Source: Botryococcus braunii
Taxonomy: Eukaryota; Chlorophyta; Trebouxiophyceae
DNA length: 25,000 bases
Assembly: GCA_002005505.1 (NCBI GenBank)
Contig: KV908467.1
Span: forward strand, 49,605 to 74,604
Direction: 5' to 3'
The first letter of the stretch is position 1, and every line of letters starts with the position of its first letter. A program made the translations under genes and the position numbers. The notes beneath the pieces were generated by a model that ran no database searches, was not told where the DNA came from, and saw nothing but the letters and a program-made list of their open reading frames with translations. Positions 9,454 through 18,800 of this stretch are shown here, one piece after another.

Positions 9454-10307
9454 CAGCCTTGCCCTGAAAGCGACAATCGACTACTTTCTCCTGTCTGTTT
9501 TAAGTTCCCCCCTTGCACCTGGATCTGACCCTAGCGACACTGGTGCTTGCAGGGTCGAAGAAGGACTCAAACGCAATGCACATGGTCGAGCCAAAGACGC
9601 CCCCATCCTCCCAGTCACAAGCCGAACAAGGCAAGGAGGGGCAGGACATGCTGGCATTCTTTTCCTCGCCGCCACCACCGAGCAGGGTGGTGTATGTTAT
9701 GGCTTCCGCCCCGCCTCCCCGCTGGGATACCACTGTTAGCCCTCCGGGCCCAGCCACATTCAATGGCGTGATGGTGGTGCCAGACTTGGCACAAGATGCC
9801 GGACCCGATACAGAGGCGGCAGAATCTCCTCCCTCTGTCGAGATGACGTTTGTGGGAGCAGACTTCGACTGGGCCCAGCCGCGCTTTGAAGCGCAGGAGT
9901 CGGATAATTGGGACTTGCCCTTGAGCAGCAGCGGGGATGCGATGATGGGTTTGGACAAGACCCTGACCATCAACGTCATGCGACCGCGGCGCTCTCTGTT
10001 GAGCGCTCTCTCGACCTGGTCTCCATTCAGCTTGCCTGCTTCAGGCAACCAGGAAGATGGGATATCGGGCAACGAATGGGACCAGGAAATGGAGGCTGAC
10101 AGCCCTGAGGTTGAAGAGGCGGGCCTCAATGAGGACCCCAGATTTGCTTGGGCGGCTCCGCGATTTGTCAATCTGGAGGAGGAAGCCGCACCCCTGGTTG
10201 ATGAGGCCTTCCCCGACAATGACATGGATCTTCTGCACCCCGCTTCGCATCCCAAGCATTCTCTCCTGTCTCTTTTAGCAGGGCTAAGTGCGGCCATTTC
10301 CATCTGA
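5140..10307 (+). CDS. Spliced gene, secreted proline-rich protein (model)
   Basis: I infer one multi-exon gene; the function is unknown. Proposed exons are 5140-5221, 5656-6089, 6518-6643, about 6683-6723, 7411-7566, 8355-9125 and 9553-10307. Splice phases agree without adjustment within exons 1-3 (phase 1, then 0) and within the last three exons (all G|GT, phase 1). The middle link does not close: exon 4 as written leaves phase 2 where phase 1 is needed, and it contains an 18-C run whose true length is doubtful. The product would be about 790 residues: signal peptide, Cys-containing N-terminal region, proline-rich centre with repeated PPPPP blocks, and an acidic C-terminus with an internal repeat. 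This resembles algal hydroxyproline-rich extracellular proteins in composition only. The model could also be two genes. Confidence 0.45.
5656..6089 (+). CDS. Exon 2: Cys-containing N-terminal region
   Basis: The acceptor GGTGCAG before 5656 restores the phase left by exon 1, and the donor CTTCAG|GTGAGA after 6089 is strong. The frame is open for the whole 434 bp. The peptide has paired cysteines (VLCSPCDRSLGCDLL), an alternating GTVL motif seen three times (AGTVLHTGTVLECHVAEGTVLD) split by single cysteines, then a PPVPSPSDDG linker and a Gln/Glu-rich stretch. No named domain is recognised. The pyrimidine tract of the acceptor is poor, and an alternative acceptor lies near 5706 (TTGACACAG). 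Confidence 0.5.
6518..6643 (+). CDS. Exon 3: 42-codon internal exon
   Basis: Bounded by TGTGATGCAG before 6518 and by CATTACCGG|GTAAGC after 6643, a near-consensus donor. Length 126 bp with phase 0 at both ends, matching the end of exon 2. It encodes GAGRVALSVNPAKDAEAVVD and then TWQSRDAARDRRKLIIWEQH and YR, a charged segment that looks helical. No domain is recognised. Confidence 0.55.
6683..6723 (+). CDS. Exon 4 (uncertain): proline run
   Basis: It follows CTTTTTCTTTTTCAG, the best acceptor in the gene, and reads SSAVLCSPPPPPP in the phase left by exon 3. An 18-C homopolymer makes the frame after it uncertain: as written the frame stops at 6731-6733 (TGA). A weak donor GTATCA lies at 6724. 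In one other frame the sequence stays open to about 6830. Length and 3' end are therefore unresolved. Confidence 0.35.
6704..6758. repeat. C18 and G15 homopolymers facing each other
   Basis: Eighteen C (6704-6721), a 22-bp spacer and fifteen G (6744-6758). The arms can pair as a long GC hairpin, or each can form a G-quadruplex on one strand. Homopolymers this long are error-prone in sequencing, and this one decides the reading frame of a putative exon. Confidence 0.9.
6840..7358. other. Unresolved part of the spliced gene
   Basis: Under the gene model this is intronic or holds an exon I cannot fix. A clear acceptor (TTTCTCGTGTTTAG) ends at 7236. The frame after it is open to the TAG at 7421-7423 and reads DPVFELAPKLAPRNAM, which could be coding, but its phase does not link simply to the next proline-rich exon. 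Confidence 0.3.
7411..7566 (+). CDS. Exon 5: proline-rich
   Basis: It encodes AAPPSNDGASPPALFPKAPPPP and continues ASPVAQSPGDDGGATPPRTP and PPPPKTTAGDG. The frame is open from 7359, so the acceptor could be GGTGCAG at 7404-7410 or one slightly upstream. The donor is ACG|GTGCGC at 7567 (or GTGACG at 7561); both leave phase 1, so the next exon joins in frame either way. Composition matches the Hyp-rich/Pro-rich class of algal wall proteins. Confidence 0.5.
7567..8354 (+). other. Putative intron with (CTA)n/(CCA)n microsatellite
   Basis: Inferred intron with donor GTGCGC and acceptor TGTGGCCGCAG. It contains about 225 bp of CTA/CCA/CTG trinucleotide repeat (about 7998-8225). That repeat reads Leu/Pro on one strand and Val, Ser or Gly on the other, none of it supported as coding. 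Confidence 0.45.
7998..8225. repeat. Imperfect (CTA)n trinucleotide repeat
   Basis: Mainly CTA units interspersed with CCA and CTG, ending in CCACC-rich sequence. Long frames across it are products of the three-base periodicity. Confidence 0.9.
8355..9125 (+). CDS. Exon 6: main proline-rich exon
   Basis: A 771-bp open exon between GGCCGCAG and CCCACTG|GTACAC, phase 1 at both ends. It encodes about 257 residues: TPPPPPTNCVC, a charged RRRLTFGLLFGLWSSLMR segment, then alternating PPP runs (PSPPPP, SASPPPIVFPPPPPRK, SSPPPPPPMVCVCSPPP), an Ala/Thr/Ser-rich stretch, a final APPPPNSSN block and a hydrophilic tail. Short hydrophobic pieces such as VVQTTVFLSA and MVCVC punctuate the proline runs. 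The complementary strand is also open over 298 codons but reads Gly-rich, as expected for a mirror of proline codons. A 45-bp in-frame segment after the donor (9126-9170) ends in TCTTTTGCAG and could be a mini-intron or coding. Confidence 0.55.
9126..9552 (+). other. Putative intron with (GT)n microsatellite
   Basis: Inferred intron from GTACAC to GGTGCTTGCAG; the phase matches on both sides. An alternative places a small exon at 9171 to about 9217 between two introns. It contains a (TG)n run at about 9374-9450. Confidence 0.4.
9374..9450. repeat. (TG)n microsatellite
   Basis: A perfect TG dinucleotide run, inside the putative last intron. Confidence 0.95.
9553..10307 (+). CDS. Exon 7: acidic C-terminal exon with internal repeat
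   Basis: It starts after GGTGCTTGCAG in the phase required by the previous exon and runs 251 codons to TGA at 10305-10307. It begins SKKDSNAMHMVEPKTPPSS, has two more proline blocks (FFSSPPPPSR, SAPPPRWD), then an acidic tail. Two loosely repeated units are visible: FDWAQPRFEAQE, later RRSLLSALSTW; and FAWAAPRFVNLEEE, later KHSLLSLLAGL. The protein ends with the hydrophobic LLAGLSAAISI. No named domain is recognised. The opposite strand is open over a similar length but Gly/Ser-rich and without comparable structure. Confidence 0.55.
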
Positions 10308-10703
10308 TTTTTTTGGCCTCTTTGCACAGCTCCTGGCGCAGCCATGGCAGCAGAACTAGATTATCCTGCCGGACACGGCCTCTATAGACAGAACCCCTGC
10401 TCGAGGTAGTCATGTTTGCATGCTCTTCTGTGTGGCGGAAGCACAAATATGCATTGAGGGCGAGGAGGGTCTTTTGTGTGCCACCTTACCGGGCGCTTCA
10501 CCACCAGGTAATGGCCATAGAGGAAGAGTGGCTTTGAGCCATGGGCTTCTCAATTTTGGAATGGGAGGGAGAGAAGGCGTTTGAGGCTGGTGGGGCTCTA
10601 TGCCTGGTGCACTTGTTTGTACCTTGCTTCTGTCGTTCTTCTTCGGAAAATAGGAAAGCTTTAAAGAGGGCAGAACGTGCTCTGTGGGCTCCCAGTACGT
10701 TTC

Positions 10704-10709
10704 AATAAA
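10704..10709 (+). terminator. Possible polyadenylation signal AATAAA
   Basis: AATAAA about 400 bp after the proposed stop codon. It could serve the gene ending at 10307. A single hexamer is weak evidence. Confidence 0.2.
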
Positions 10710-13250
10710 AGAGTCACGTGCCCCCTGCAAGGGGAGGCAAAGCCACGTTAAAAGTGAAATGACGTTCAAGGAAAGCCCTTGAACTCCTTTCGCAGGCAAA
10801 GCATGGATCCAGACCTCACACATGCTATTTGTGGCCAGCCAGGGGCTCAGAAAACTGGGGACACATACCCAGCAGACTACAGATATTGCAGGTTGGTCAA
10901 TGAAGACAAGAAGTGGCAGAGAATTTGGCAACCTGAGTTTCTAGCACTAGCGCAAGGAGTGGCATTGTGGCAAGACCAGCAGATTCCATAGACCGCTAGG
11001 ATTGAGGAGCCTCCCTAAGGGAGGTGGGCCGAATAAGCTGCTGTCAACGCTCTTGCGTACATTTATTTGGAATGCATATATGTAGTGGTAGCGGTCATGT
11101 GCTGCCCACGTGCTTACTGAAGGCAGACCACCCTTCACCCAGGTGCGTGTTGTCGTGCCTCCTCAACTTTCGGATGAGACTGGGTGGTGGTCTGCTTAGA
11201 GTGTACTTTCTCAAGCCTTTACAAAGTGGCTCGGAAGATCGTGGTTTGGATATCAACTAGTGACATGTGTTTTGGGGTGGGCACAGCTCACGCATTTTGA
11301 TTTTAGTCTTTTGGAGGTTAACGTGAAGATTCGGAAGTATTGCAAGGGCTACTAAAAAGTAATTACACGATCAGGACAGTTAGAGTGGCTGGTGCAAGAA
11401 TCCCCGCCAATGGATGTACACTGGTAGGCTGGGTTGGTTCCAGGGGGCTGTTGGAACCACATTTGCGGGGTACTGCTGAGCTCTTTGCAGTTTGTATAGC
11501 TTCTTTGCTGCAGCTGGCTGCCCCGACCCGTTACTATGGTCGAGTGGCGCAATATGTACGTGCTCCAAGGTTCGTGCGTTAAGGCCAGGCACCCTGTACG
11601 GCAGTTGTTTTTCCCATAAATAACGCTTTCTCACGGCGATTTTAACTGCAACAGCAGCGTCGTATGATATGGGCACGTCTATTCTTTCAGTCTCCATGAA
11701 AAGTATGCCCGATGTTTACGGGCTTAGCTACGCCTTCCAGCCAGTGAAGCCGGTGTTTGTACTCTACTGAAAATGCCTACTTCCAGTTCGTACGGGAAAT
11801 GTACTTTCAGTACAATTAGCTACTTTATACGTACTACATAGTTGTTTGAGGCTGGGACCAGCATATTTGAGGTCATCATTGAAGCAAAGGCTGCACTTTG
11901 CACCCCTTGGGAGGGTTTAAGCTTGTCAACATGTATTTGTAGATATATATACACAGCTGTGTATATATATGCAGCATTGAAGGCAGAGTCAAGTGGTGTA
12001 GATCTAGGCCTTCGAAGAATTGTCTGAGATCCACTCTGCTGCGAGCCCAAATAAGCTCTCCGGATTGTTCTGTTTTTAGGACATGTCGATATCATTCCTA
12101 TGCCATTATCTCGGGGTCGAGTATACATGTAAATGTAGCCTCGATATATCTATATATGGATACTCGATATATCTCGGCTTGACAAGAGGCTGTGGTGGAG
12201 CCTTGCCAAGTGTTCCTCTACCCGCTCGGCGGGCCACATCTCCCAGCCATTACTGCTAGAATGGAAAAGATATTTGTTTCATCTTTCTCTGGGGTTTCCA
12301 GTACACTGGTTGAAAGGTCACTCGTTTCCCGTTCGGAAAGAAACGTAGTACGGCTGAAAAATTTTTTCCGCAGAGCCTCGAGGCGTGAGTAGCGTAAAAG
12401 ATCCCATGTCCCTGGGATGTATGACAGTTCAGCCCTGAGGATTCAAGTCATTACAACTGTACACGCATATACATATGCCTGTAGCTACATGTACATCTCC
12501 AGCAATCTCTGTGCACTATCGTTATTGCCTTGTGTAAGGCAGTACACCAGTGTATGCATGCTGCAGGCATGAGGGCAGCCCGCGAAAGCAAATAAAAGCA
12601 GCATTGAAAGCAAATATGAGCAGCTGATTGTCAAGTTACTAAAGTAGAAGTTTTTACAACTTTGCAAAGTTAATGGTACTATGCGCGGGGTCAGTGGTTG
12701 GTCTATGGGTTCGCCGATACCAGATCTCTCGCCGATACCAGATGTTGGAGAGGATCCGACGGAAGAGTTTAGGAAAGAAACGCAAGATTGTTGCAAAGAA
12801 GCAACCGCCATGGCGAAATAGGAACTAGTCAATTTCTCTTTCAATGAAATGGCACGGTAGCGTTGTTAAGATAACCCGTGAATTACTGTGACATAGTGTA
12901 TCCTGTGTAGCTAAGGCTAATGGGGATATAGCAGGATGTATCCGACAACATGATACTGGATATGTACTTAAGTCTTCATTTGATAATTGGACAAGCTTGT
13001 TATAGAATGGATCCGTTAGGTCTGCATTAAGGATCCTACTAGAAGTCATCCAGATTGGGGAGAGTCACGACAAATACCCGCTCTGGAAACATGCCATGAT
13101 GGGTGCAGTGTGTGAACAGTGTTTGTACATGTGTCAGTCTCATTATCACGGTACAAATAGGGTTTATCATTGTCCTTAAGCGTCGTCTGATGAAGTCACG
13201 TTAGGTCTAGCATGGTAGTCGGTATGTATGCCATAGCTGGACAGCAACTC

Positions 13251-13266
13251 TTGCAACATGTTGCAA
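13251..13266. repeat. Perfect 16-bp palindrome
   Basis: TTGCAACATGTTGCAA is followed at once by CGTTGCA, so TTGCAAC-type half sites recur three times within about 25 bp. Confidence 0.75.
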
Positions 13267-13354
13267 CGTTGCACAGCTTCACGAAAGCTGTAGATACAGT
13301 TATCATATTTCAATCCAGTGACGGTCTTCTACAATCAAGTGGAATTCGAATTTA

Positions 13355-13402
13355 GGATACTCAGGTTACGAGCAACTGCAGTTGCTCGTAACCTGAGTAT
13401 CC
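13355..13402. repeat. Perfect 48-bp palindrome without spacer
   Basis: The arm GGATACTCAGGTTACGAGCA plus ACTG (13355-13378) is followed directly by its exact reverse complement (13379-13402), with centre CTGCAG. It resembles the 60-bp palindrome at 1290-1349 in architecture but not in sequence. Confidence 0.9.
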
Positions 13403-14413
13403 CGGGTCGATCGAAGTGTCTTCATCGGCCAACAAGTAGTTTAGTTAACACATGCGGACAAGGGAGCGCCGACAGTCTAGCTTTTATAGTTAAAGAAGGC
13501 TCAATTATCACTGAATTGTCACGGCCATCTTTCAGCTAGTAGGTGTGAATTTAAGTATAGGTAGAGTTACAGAAAATAGACTTACTTGCAGGTACCTCAT
13601 CCGCTGCCAAGGAAATTATGCTCAGTACATCGATACTGTGTTCAGTAATGTTTCAGTACTGAAATATTCCTGTAAATTAAAAGGTCCGCAGATGATGTTC
13701 AGAATCAGCATACTCATTGTCTGTGCTCTGCCTCGGTTGCCTTTGTTATGCTACTTGCTCCTGTTGTCAGTACATGCCCCTTGCATACACATATATCAGG
13801 TGGTAGACGCATCAACGTTCAACAAACGGTTCCTCTACTGGTATTGGCGGTTCCAGACAATGGATCTTAAACCCTTGGAGCTCAAATCTTGATTCAGTTG
13901 GCCTCAGTAACCCTTGGATCACCCAGCAGAGTTTCTGGACCATAAGGTACAGCCCGGCATCGATACCTAATGATACGATGATACGACACCATGGCTGCGT
14001 CGCACACCCAGACACCATAAAACTAAGCTTGGGGTCGACGCCACTCCCGCAAAGCCAGGCACTGTTGATGCACCCAACGGTTGTAACACATGCGCACTGC
14101 CACACACGTCCCAGTTTGCCATATATGTATGGCAGAACTATATAGCACAGCTGCTTATCATGAGCAGCGTGGCAGTCCCAGCCGGCACGAAATGCTGGAG
14201 ATTACCTGTGGTGGGTGGAGACATGCTGACAAAATCGACGTAAGAGCCGCTGCTTTCTTCCTAAGTGTGGACGATGGAGGTCTGCGTGGCTTGCAGGAAC
14301 CCATTGGTTCCTGGCCAGGCACAGGTGTGAGAAAGGCTGCTTCCTGGGTAACGTGCTGCGCATACCGAGCTCTGCTCATGCATGTGTGGACACTGGCACA
14401 GGTTATGGCCCGA

Positions 14414-14636
<223 letters not shown>

Positions 14637-14719
14637 CTGTAGCATTTCCTAGGGTATGATGCTCTAGTAGGGTCCTTGGCATTGCTATATGAGTTGCCTA
14701 GGTGACCTAGATCCGCAGT

Positions 14720-14724
14720 ACAAC
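14720..14724. repeat. Target site duplication, left copy
   Basis: ACAAC directly before the 5' LTR, repeated directly after the 3' LTR. Five bases is the normal duplication for Ty1/copia integrases. Confidence 0.9.
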
Positions 14725-15417
14725 TGTTGAGTTCTGAACATTATTATTGAATGCCTTGTGCTTTAAGTGATCTTCATGTGTGCACTATTAGGATATGGGT
14801 CCATTGAGAACATAAGGTACCTTGAGACACGGCAGATTCTGGACGTTTTCGAACATAAGGTACAATCCTATCTAGATCACACGTTTGTCGGATGAACTCT
14901 TAAGGCTGCCCCACCGGAGTGAATACCAACTGGTTGTGAAAGATGCTGGGCATTACCAGATGCTAGTCTTGTCCAACAGTTGTGTGTGACACTCAGCAGA
15001 CAGTCGTACGGACTGTAGCTGGAGTAACTTCGTCTATTGACGACCTGTCTGCTTTGTACAGGTACGGTGCGGCAGTGTGTGTTGTATCATTGTTGCTATT
15101 GTGAGAGTGAACAAGCTTAGTGTACCCTGTAGTCACTCAAACAGACAAGGGACAGTGACTTCAGGGAGTATAGGCATGTACTTGAACGTAGCCGTCTAGA
15201 GCCTTATCTAGTGATTGCTTGATCGGTGCTTGTGTACAAGATAATGATGTAACGAACTGGTTGTGAAAGATGCTGGGCATTACCAGATGCTAGTCTTGTC
15301 CAACAGTTGTGTGTGACACTCAGCAGACAGTCGTACGGACTGTAGCTGGAGTAACTTCGTCTATTGACGACCTGTCTGCTTTGTACAGGGAAAGCCGATT
15401 GCCCATAACCTTTCACA
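14725..15417 (+). repeat. 5' LTR
   Basis: Starts TGTTGAG and ends CTTTCACA, with the canonical TG...CA ends. It holds two CATAAGGTAC motifs (14811, 14854) and a 135-bp internal direct repeat (14928-15062 and 15255-15389). It supplies promoter and transcript start for the element by family analogy; I cannot fix a TATA box or the R boundaries. Confidence 0.95.
14928..15389 (+). repeat. 135-bp direct repeat within the 5' LTR
   Basis: The block AACTGGTTGTGAAAGATGCT to TTTGTACAGG occurs at 14928-15062 and at 15255-15389, separated by 192 bp. It is identical or nearly so between the two positions, and is present at the same places in the 3' LTR (21241-21375 and 21568-21702). Confidence 0.9.
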
Positions 15418-15444
15418 GGTTATGGGCCCACGCCCTTCCAGCTG
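15418..15444 (+). other. Primer-binding site, half tRNA-iMet type
   Basis: GGTTATGGGCCCACGCCCTT immediately follows the LTR. It does not begin with TGG as full-length tRNA sites do. It complements the anticodon region of initiator tRNA-Met (GGGCCCAUAACC), as in Drosophila copia, whose primer is a cleaved 5' half of that tRNA. Complementarity to plant-type tRNA-iMet appears to continue with small gaps into the D-arm. Confidence 0.75.
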
Positions 15445-15807
15445 AGCCAAGTAAAAGCAGGAGTGAAGGTCGTCTACGGATGGGTCAGACGTAAGCGTCA
15501 ACAAAGGAGCTCGAGCATGGCGCAGCGGCGCAAGGGAACTCGAGTGTACCAGGACCATTATCTTACTCACAGTTTACCTTTCTGGGAAATTCATAATTGA
15601 AGTTTTAGCTGTGCTTTATCATTCATCGACGTTGTCTAGACGCACTGAGTGAGTCGGGCCGGACTCCGGCGCAAACTTCTGAGGGGAACATATCTGCTAC
15701 TACTGTGCAAGACTGGCTGGTAAATTTCCATGACATGGAGGGAATTGTAGGGTATTGCTGCATTCCAGAAGTTTATGAGTAAGTTTGGCTGGTGAAGTGA
15801 CAATAGT
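15445..15807 (+). other. Untranslated leader of the retrotransposon
   Basis: About 360 bp between the primer-binding site and the first gag ATG. It contains two CTCGAG-type sites (GAGCTCGAGCATGG, GGAACTCGAGTG) and no long frame. It presumably carries packaging signals, but none can be identified by eye. Confidence 0.5.
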
Positions 15808-18800
15808 ATGACAAAAAGGGGCAAAGAAAAGGAAAGTAGCAGTGAAACAGCAATGTCTCAACCTGGAGAAGTCAGTGGGGCCACTCCAGGGCAGTCTATG
15901 ACCGGGACACAATCAGCCACTGCAGAACCAAAGGTGGAGATTGACAAGGCAGCCTACATCCCCAATACCTCTAATCCAAAGATGACCGTCATGCTTGATG
16001 ATGGAGGGCGCAATTTTGAATTTTGGTATGAAGCTTTGGAGGCGTGCACAAACACCAAGGGGGTCAGAGCAGCTTTGGAGAGGCCAATGCCAGGGTCGGT
16101 GGAGAACTCAGCCATCAAGCAGTGGCTGATCCAGTCAGTTCCAGTCATCTGGCATTCTCAGATCTCATGCCACAAAGCAGCGTTCGACTTCATCACGTGG
16201 ATGAAGAACAGTCACACTGGAGGGAGCAACCAAGACATCAACCTTGAGTGGTACAAGGAAATGGAGCAGGGCATTAAGACAGGGGAGACACTCAAGGTCT
16301 ACCTCTACAGAATGATGGATTTGGCTACAAGTCTCAGAAACAACGCGTTCATCCTCTTGGACCACAATGTTGGGGAGCTGATGGTGAAGGGCCTCCCTCC
16401 TGTGCTGAGGCTCGAGTCCCTGGAGGTTATGGCAACCGACAAGCCGCCATTGGAGCTGATTCAAAGAATCCTGCGCGCCGCAGCCAGCCGTGGGTACAAG
16501 GACCCACCTGCAGAGGGAACACCTCAGGCCATGGCAGCTGCAGCAGTGGCTGGTCCCTCTGGGGGGGTAGCTAGAGCGTCATCAAGCGCTGGAGCTGCAC
16601 CAGGAGTGGGAGCAGTACCGGGAGTTGGAGCAGCACTACCAGCAAACGAACAGCCTCCCGCTGGCCCCTCTGCAACTACTTTTGGTGGCAGGGGGCGTGG
16701 ACCTGGCAGGGCAAGAAGGCCCAGAGAGGAGCTTACATGCTACTTCTGCAAGGCAAAGGGCCACTTCATGACTGACTGCGGACCGCTCAGGCAGCTGCAG
16801 GCTCTGCATCAAAACATGCAAGCGGCAAGCGTTGGGCCTGCAGCTTACTGGGGCCAGGGAGGCCCACAGTCGTCTCCTCAAGCCTGGTGGGACCATGGAT
16901 CTGGCCGGGGTGGCCCGCCTTCATCCGCTTCCAGCCCTGGACCACCTTCAGCATATAACTATCCAACAAGTCAACACACGTTTCCGGGGTGGCATTTACC
17001 ACCTCCACCCCCTCCTTCTGGTGAGGCGATGTTTATCTCTCTCAATGTGCTTGCCCCAACTTCGCATGGAGCTAGCAGCACATCTTGGTTAATAGATAGT
17101 GGTGCCTCTGTGCATATAGTCAATGATCTCTCATTGCTCCATAATCCAGTTATGCATGGACAGCCTCTTCCTCTGCACTTGGCAACCTCAGACGCCAAGG
17201 GAGGAATCATTGCATCTGGGTCTGTATGCCTTGTGAATGCAAGGCACGAAGTATTCTGGCTGCACAATGTGCAGTGTGTTCCTTCTGCGCATACCAACCT
17301 AATTTCAGTCACTGGTGCAATTCAGGATGGAGCATCTTTCCTGACTGACACTGCAGGTGGTTACACAGCCATGAAGGGACCTGAAGGGTGGTGTGGAGAT
17401 ATCACCCGCGCACGAGGTCTGTTTTTTTTGGAGTTTGTTAGTCCTGTCAGAGGGCAGCAAGTTGGCTGCAGACATATTGATCACATGGCTGAGGCGTCTC
17501 ATCTTAGGAAAGGACACGTGTGTAGCGAGAGATCTCTGTGGCATGCTAGGTTAGGTCATCCTGGTGCCAGCAGCATGCAGAGGTTCTCCAAGGAAGATCT
17601 GGTTACAGGAATCAATATCTCCCTTGCTCCCTGCTCTGAGTGCCCCAAGCACTGTGAATCGTGTATACAAGGGAAACACTCCAGACCTCCTTTCCCTGTA
17701 TCTTCCAGGCCTGCACATAACCCACTCGATAGAGTCCATGTGGATACTGTGGGTCCCATATCACCTCCTGCCATCACAGGTGAACGATATTGGGTCACTG
17801 TAGTGGATGAAAGTTCACACCAAGTTGCCTCCCTGCCTGTGAAGTCAAAGGATTGCATCCCAAAGGCTGTGATAGACCTGCTCCGTTTTTGGCAGACCCA
17901 ACGAGGCACGGTTGTGAAGTGTGTGAGGACTGACAGGGGTTCAGAGTTCCTGAACCAGCAATTCAAAGAGTTTTGTGCTCAGCAGGGCACTAAGATGGAG
18001 TCCTCAGCGCCCTACACGCCTCAGCAGAATGGGGTGGCGGAGAGGATGAATAGGACCCTGAAGGAGCGAACAAGGACTCTGTTGGTCCATGCTGCAGCAG
18101 ACCCTTCCCTTTGGAAGGAGGCGCTTGAGACAGCTACCCTCCTCTACAATGTGGGTCCTACTTCAGGCAGGTCCCTGACCCCCATGGAATTATTCTTTGG
18201 TGTCAAACCTGATGTGTCTGTGCTGCGCACGTTTGGCTGTGTAGCCCATGTGCACATTCCCAGTGGCCAAAGGTCTGTTTTTGGGCCCAAGACCATCCCT
18301 GGGATGTTTACTGGTTATTGTCCCCAGTCTAAAGCGTATCGTGTGTACGTGGGGAATGGAGTGTGGAAGGAGAGTAGGGACGTCAGCTTTATCGAGCACT
18401 TGAGGGGGGCTGAGAGAGTGGGTCTATCAAAGGTCCAGCCTGGGTCTGTCTATGATTCTAGGATATCACCCCCCCTTGGCAGTGAGAATCTGGCAACGCC
18501 TCAAGCAATTCCCTCTGCTGCTCCACCCACGTTCTGGGATGAGGAGGATGACCATGGAGTGGAGACGCTTTCCACTGGGGCTCCTGGGACCTCTGGTCTT
18601 TGTGCTGGGGATCAGTCTGGAGACGGGACCATAGCAGCACATGACCAAGGAACCCCCACCAGCCTGGATTCTACTGTTGGGACCCCAGAACCATCTCAGC
18701 ACTCGTGGTCGGTGCTTGAGCATATGCAGAATCTGGCCAGGGGGGGTGTAGAAACTCAATCCCAGGTAGAAAAAATGCAGAAGGTACAAGAGGGGTTGCG

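Larger units (their letters stand above)
10310..14400. other. Long stretch without a supported gene
   Basis: Several frames of 60-170 codons exist on both strands, the longest on the minus strand at 10410-10931. None shows a recognisable domain, consistent splice sites or coding-like composition. Some may be unidentified exons. The stretch holds a 48-bp palindrome at 13355-13402, a smaller one at 13251-13266, and one CATAAGGTAC motif at 13941. Confidence 0.4.

Noticed and set aside
9500..10345. 281-codon minus-strand frame
   Set aside because: Overlaps the plus-strand acidic exon, which fits upstream exons in phase. The minus frame shows no domain.
10410..10931. 173-codon minus-strand frame
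   Set aside because: No domain and no supporting splice or context signal. It remains possible but cannot be supported.
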